Program-made: the position numbers and the translations under genes | From: JARDZU01 sp963730285 | GTDB lineage: Bacteria; Actinomycetota; Acidimicrobiia; Spongiisociales; ZC4RG35 | DNA: 64,000 nucleotides | Assembly (NCBI GenBank): GCA_963730285.1 | Contig: CAVSQY010000002.1 | Span: forward strand, 224,149 to 288,148 | Direction of reading: 5' to 3' | The notes under the pieces: generated by a model | What the model saw: the letters and a program-made list of their open reading frames with translations, nothing else | Databases searched by the model: none | Told to the model about the DNA's origin: nothing | In this document: one piece after another, positions 61,173-64,000 of the stretch | Layout of the letters: every line of letters begins with the position of its first letter | How positions within the stretch are numbered: position 1 is the first letter of the stretch

Positions 61173-61631
61173 TCACTCCTCCGAGCCGGTCGACCTCGTG
61201 CCCGGCTCCGGCACCCACTCACTTCCCAACAGGGCAATGACGATGACAGCGATCACAGTCGCGCCGATCGACAGGAGGTATTGGCCGAGGCCGGCGGCGA
61301 GCCCGATTCCGGCAGTAACCCAGATCCCGGCAGCGGTGGTCAACCCATGTACTCGACGATCGCCTCTCAGGATCGCCCCGGCGCCGAGGAATCCAATCCC
61401 CGTGGCCACCGCGGAAGTGACTCGGAGCACGTCGAGACTTGTCCCATCGAGCCCGCCAAACTCATCGATCGCCAGTAAGGCAGACGTGACGAACAGAGCC
61501 GCACCGGCGCCCACCAACATGTGGGTGCGCAATCCGGCAGGTTTGTTCGAACGCTGACGGTCATAGCCGACGGCGCCACCCAACACCGCGGCAACGGCGA
61601 CTCTCAGCAGCATCTCAAGCTCGGGGTTCAC
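61173..61631 (-). CDS. MgtC/SapB-family membrane protein
   Basis: 152 aa from the GTG of VNPELEMLLRVAVAAVLGG; an 18-residue upstream extension is possible. Four to five hydrophobic segments with GGAVGYDRQRSNKPAGLRTHMLVGAGAALF (read as GYDRQR and GLRTHMLVG) and GIGFLGAGAI, the MgtC/SapB signature. No MgtC C-terminal soluble domain. Possible Mg2+-homeostasis role; exact function in this group unknown. Confidence 0.9.
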   Translation of the reverse strand: MNPELEMLLRVAVAAVLGGAVGYDRQRSNKPAGLRTHMLVGAGAALFVTSALLAIDEFGGLDGTSLDVLRVTSAVATGIGFLGAGAILRGDRRVHGLTTAAGIWVTAGIGLAAGLGQYLLSIGATVIAVIVIALLGSEWVPEPGTRSTGSEE

Positions 61632-61680
61632 GCTTGCAACGCTACCTCGCAGGCCCAAGGTGAGAGACCTCAGCTCGACG

Positions 61681-61715
61681 TACAATGCCCTTCACGCTCC
61701 CGTAGCTCAGGGGAT
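61681..61715 (+). pseudogene. Truncated tRNA gene (5' end only) with its promoter box
   Basis: GCTCCCGTAGCTCAGGGGAT at 61696-61715 reads exactly as the first 20 nt of a tRNA (5' acceptor strand, U8, D-arm start AGCTCAG), and TACAAT at 61681-61686 is in place for a -10 box. After 61715 the sequence no longer folds as a tRNA: no anticodon arm, no GTTCRANYC T-arm and no matching acceptor 3' strand follow. Confidence 0.6.
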
Positions 61716-61787
61716 CCGTCAGGGCAGGGACGTTCAGGGTAACTCAGCCCCCCTCGTTCGCCCCACCTCACACGAGGGTGGATAGCG

Positions 61788-62134
61788 ATGCTGGCCACGG
61801 CGGCGATCGTGCTGGTGGCGTTTGGGGTCTTCAACATGATCGGATCTCACCAAACGGAACAACCTGCCACCGGATATGCGGTGATGCAGCCCGGATCACC
61901 TTCCAAGTCCAGACGTCGACAAAGCTCTCCAATCGTTGGATGGCTACATCGAAGGCTCCGGGAGGGTCACGGCCAGATACATCGGTCGGTGATCGGCATT
62001 GGCCGAGCGTACCGGTGATCTACCGCACCGACCGCGTCGCAGCTTCGGATTTTGAGGGCGTTGCCTCCGACCAAGTAGGAATGCTCATCATCCAACAATG
62101 CGAACAACTCGAATCCATCATCTCCCAAATGTGA
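61788..62134 (+). pseudogene. Broken gene for a small exported protein
   Basis: Three successive frames each look coding and together give a ~115-aa protein: a signal-like N-terminus MLATAAIVLVAFGVFNMIG then GYAVMQPGSP in the first frame, PDVDKALQSLDGYIEGSGR in the second and VIYRTDRVAASDFEGVASDQ to the stop in the third. GAGGGTGG precedes the ATG. Two one-base shifts (near 61905 and 61985) would join them. No family recognised. Confidence 0.4.
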
Positions 62135-62145
62135 TCCGACATGTA

Positions 62146-62307
62146 CTAGAGACACACGGGCCAAGGGTCCCCGGCGCGTCTTGACATTGCGATCACTTTC
62201 GGAAACAGGACATCCCAGTTGCCTTCCCAGAAAAGCCACCACAAGATGACGAGGACAAGAATGGTGATGGCTGCTCTGATGAGCTTCCTACGCACGCCAG
62301 GGTCCAT
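62146..62307 (-). CDS. Small single-pass membrane protein (uncertain)
   Basis: 53 codons opening MDPGVRRKLIRAAITIL. A basic N-terminus is followed by one strong hydrophobic helix (~11-28) and a Trp-rich flank WWLFWEGNWD. It lies downstream of the broken lipoprotein on the same strand, with its start inside a long inverted repeat. Plausible but unsupported by any family match. Confidence 0.4.
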   Translation of the reverse strand: MDPGVRRKLIRAAITILVLVILWWLFWEGNWDVLFPKVIAMSRRAGDPWPVCL

Positions 62308-62342
62308 TCGCACAATCCAGAATCGCACACCCTGGCGTGCGT
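62290..62342. repeat. 14-bp inverted repeat with 25-nt spacer
   Basis: ACGCACGCCAGGGT (62290-62303) and ACCCTGGCGTGCGT (62329-62342) are perfect inverted copies. The element lies just past the end of the broken lipoprotein gene and across the start of the small membrane ORF. No T-run on either strand. Confidence 0.7.
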
Positions 62343-62399
62343 CGCCGTCTTGTGTGGGTGGGGCAGAGCCTGATGTTCGGGCCTGGCGGGTGTGTCGTC

Positions 62400-62883
62400 T
62401 CAGCCGTCGATCACTTCGACATACACAAATCCACCAACACTCCCTTCGCCGGAGCCGGGCCATACCTCGACCGAAAGGCGATAACCCCGGCGCGAATTCC
62501 GGTACGAAGATCGAGAAGGAGCCGGGGACAGGCAGATCAAGGTTTGGAACGGCCACGGTGTCAAAGGTGCCAGTAGCGTTCGTCTCGGCTATCCCGCCAT
62601 CGTAATCCTCAGCCATAACTTCGGGCTGTCCCCAGGTCGATCCATGCCAGCAGTCCCAGCTGGTGCCGACACCTGTCAAGGCCAACCATGTTCGCTCCCT
62701 CGGCCCGAAAATGAAGTTCGCCTCGGTTCCCGCCACGGCCGGGTATGGCTCGATGCTCAGATTCAAACTCGACTGTTTGGCCAGTTCCGCCTCAGGTGGG
62801 TCAACACAATCCACCGACAAGCCGCTACAAGACCAGAGCGCAAATAGAGCCACGAGCAGGCCCAATGCGGTGAGTCGCTGCAT
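62400..62883 (-). pseudogene. Small lipoprotein gene, frameshifted near 62486
   Basis: ATG at 62883 opens a signal peptide MQRLTALGLLVALFALWSC with lipobox Cys19, then a beta-rich domain with several Trp and Cys ending FSIFVPEFAPG. Deleting one base of the C-run at 62485-62488 (G-run on the coding strand) continues the protein as YRLSVEVWPGSGEGSVGGF to a TGA at 62400. Without the correction the frame runs on as Arg-rich unlikely sequence. No family recognised. Confidence 0.5.
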
Positions 62884-63037
62884 CAACCGACATTCTTGTC
62901 TCCGCTGAACCGCGAGCGGGACCTCGACCCAGAACATCGGGTAGCCAATCTCACAGAACCCCAAAAGGCAGTTTCGTCAATCGGCGGCTCGGCTTCACAG
63001 CCCAGCCTCATCGACACCGTAGACGGCCTGCTCATGA

Positions 63038-63097
63038 GTGAACCCCTCATACTCCAACTGGTCGATCAAACTTGACCGCGAGAAGGACGTGTAGTTG
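63038..63097 (-). repeat. Direct repeat encoding an Ltp repeat (copy A)
   Basis: About 60 bp that recur nearly unchanged at 63179-63237 (shared core CTCATACTCCAACTGGTCGA and GACCGCGAGAAGGA). Both copies encode the FSRS.LIDQLEYEGFT motif; high nucleotide identity suggests recent duplication within the gene. Confidence 0.7.
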
Positions 63098-63178
63098 AGA
63101 TACTCCTCTGCCTTCTCCCATGCCTGCTCATTCCAGTCCACATCGAGGTAGTCCACAGCCAGGGTCGCCTCGGCAGTT

Positions 63179-63237
63179 GTGAATCCCTCATACTCCAACT
63201 GGTCGATCAAACCCGACCGCGAGAAGGAGTGTAGTTG
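63179..63237 (-). repeat. Direct repeat encoding an Ltp repeat (copy B, two single-base gaps)
   Basis: Second copy of the 63038-63097 repeat. Against copy A it lacks one base after AAGGA (near 63227) and one after GTTG (near 63237), which puts the upstream part of the lipoprotein gene out of frame. Confidence 0.65.
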
Positions 63238-63706
63238 GATAATCCTCAGCCTTACTGATCGCATTCTCTTCGGATCGAGTCAGCCCAGAGGTCGTGGTCG
63301 CAGCCTTTGTAGTCGTGGTCGAGGTCGGAGCTTGGGCAATCGTGGTGGTCGAGATCCGAGCCTGGGATGTCGTAGTCGAGGCCTGGTCGTCGTGGTCGAA
63401 GCTCGTCGTCGTAGTTGTGGGGGCGTTGGGATCTTCCCCCGGCTTGACCACACCCAATGAAACCGACCTGTCCCCAGCTGACTCCTGTGAGAAAACAATC
63501 CAGTTGGACTTGTTGAGAATCATGCGATCAGACATGGCATCGTACGAGGTGCTGGACACCTCGGCCTGGTCCAACACGTCCTCAGCAGCATTGAGCCTCA
63601 ACCCCACAACATCGGGAATGTCCCCGATCGTCGTGGTCGTATCAGCTACCCCGCCACACGCTGCCAACATGAAGACGAAGCTCACCAGTAGCACTATCCG
63701 TCTCAA

Positions 63707-64000
63707 GCCTCACCTCCGTTCTCACAATTCTCGTTATCTGTTCTTACTTGTCGGATCTCGATGCCCCGAGGATCACCGTCCTGGCCTTCGGCTTCTCAGC
63801 GAGGCTCGGGTCCACCAGCGACTCGCTCCAAAGGGTGCCGCTCCATGGGAGTCGGCCCCCGAATTCGCACCGGCCAACAGTCACCGATATCGAGCAACCT
63901 GCCACACGACTTTAGAGAAGATGCCAGAAAGGCAACCGGCTGGGTTTTAGGATCGAGAGGGTGCGCGACTCTCTGACCTGGGGTTTTGCAAGAATTGGCG
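63707..64000. other. Non-coding or degenerate stretch at the right edge
   Basis: About 294 nt upstream of the Ltp lipoprotein. Open frames here on both strands have no recognisable motif, signal peptide or convincing ribosome-binding site. I see no RNA gene or clear promoter. Confidence 0.4.

Larger units (their letters stand above)
62995..63706 (-). pseudogene. PASTA-like / Thr-linker / Ltp-repeat lipoprotein, frameshifted near 63230
   Basis: N-terminal signal peptide with lipobox LAAC (Cys17), a PASTA-like segment IPDVVGLRLNAAEDVLDQAE, a Thr-rich linker (~95-145), then SGLTRSEENAISKAEDY where the frame breaks. The other frame continues with two Ltp-type repeats, FSRSGLIDQLEYEGFTTAEA and FSRSSLIDQLEYEGFTHEQA, to the stop. 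Ltp repeats occur in host-surface and phage superinfection-exclusion lipoproteins. Copy 1 of the repeat lacks two single bases present in copy 2, which explains the shift. Confidence 0.6.

Noticed and set aside
61696..61790. Functional tRNA gene
   Set aside because: Only the 5' 20 nt match a tRNA; no anticodon arm, T-arm or acceptor 3' strand can be formed with the following sequence.
63038..63237. CRISPR-like direct repeats
   Set aside because: Only two copies, inside one gene, encoding a duplicated protein repeat.
63294..63950. 218-codon plus-strand frame
   Set aside because: Antisense to the Thr-rich linker; its Val/Glu repeats simply mirror Thr codons.

Overview
The window is high-GC chromosomal DNA from an actinobacterium. 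It fits a member of, or relative of, the Acidimicrobiia. Supporting traits are a nickel superoxide dismutase with its own maturation protease, an actinobacterial Rho with an Arg/Asp-rich insert, a two-subunit 2-oxoacid:ferredoxin oxidoreductase, a PaaABCDE phenylacetyl-CoA epoxidase, several P450s, Thr-rich lipoprotein linkers and many GTG starts. No rRNA gene is present and no intact tRNA was seen, so the lineage is an inference.

Layout. 1-3.9 kb (minus): rplY(ctc)-pth-glpK-pgsA-epimerase, with pgsA apparently starting at ATT. 4-8.2 kb: two alpha/beta hydrolases, 6-phosphogluconolactonase, GNAT, an AlkA-type glycosylase and a nitroreductase. 8.2-19.1 kb: catabolic genes, comprising a molybdopterin oxidoreductase, an amino-acid/amine permease, two P450s, a ferredoxin, a class I amidotransferase, a glutamine-synthetase-like ligase and a membrane glycosyltransferase. 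19.1-22.4 kb: deoC with two aldehyde dehydrogenases, one frameshifted and one short and Cys-less. 22.5-28.5 kb: lipoproteins, metG, sodN, and a divergent fusion of the sodN maturation protease with a DNA glycosylase. 28.5-34 kb: amidase, korAB (korA frameshifted), PadR plus a HAAS-domain membrane protein. 34-38.2 kb: paaABCDE-tetR with a perfect 20-bp operator before paaA. 38.3-42.9 kb: TasA-like protein with SipW-type peptidase, ABC-F, potassium-channel-like protein, SRPBCC protein. 42.9-50.1 kb: the complete F1Fo ATP synthase operon behind a promoter carrying a Rex-like operator. 50.2-61.7 kb: the housekeeping block mgtC-thrC-rho-rpmE-DUF1385-prfA // prmC-tsaC-glyA, interrupted between prfA and prmC by an opposite-strand cassette (response regulator, HEAT-repeat protein, GT2 glycosyltransferase). 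61.7-64 kb: degenerate accessory DNA that begins at a truncated tRNA 5' end and holds broken secreted-protein genes.

The most interesting items are the SodX-glycosylase fusion and the Pro-to-Tyr change in the Ni-SOD hook, the Rex-like ATP-synthase control, the HEAT/GT2 cassette, the TasA/SipW pair, and the tRNA-remnant junction. Five genes show frame breaks. The two clearest (aldehyde dehydrogenase and korA) and one lipoprotein are each explained by one extra base, which may reflect assembly indels rather than decay. All functional calls are from reading the sequence; no database search was run.
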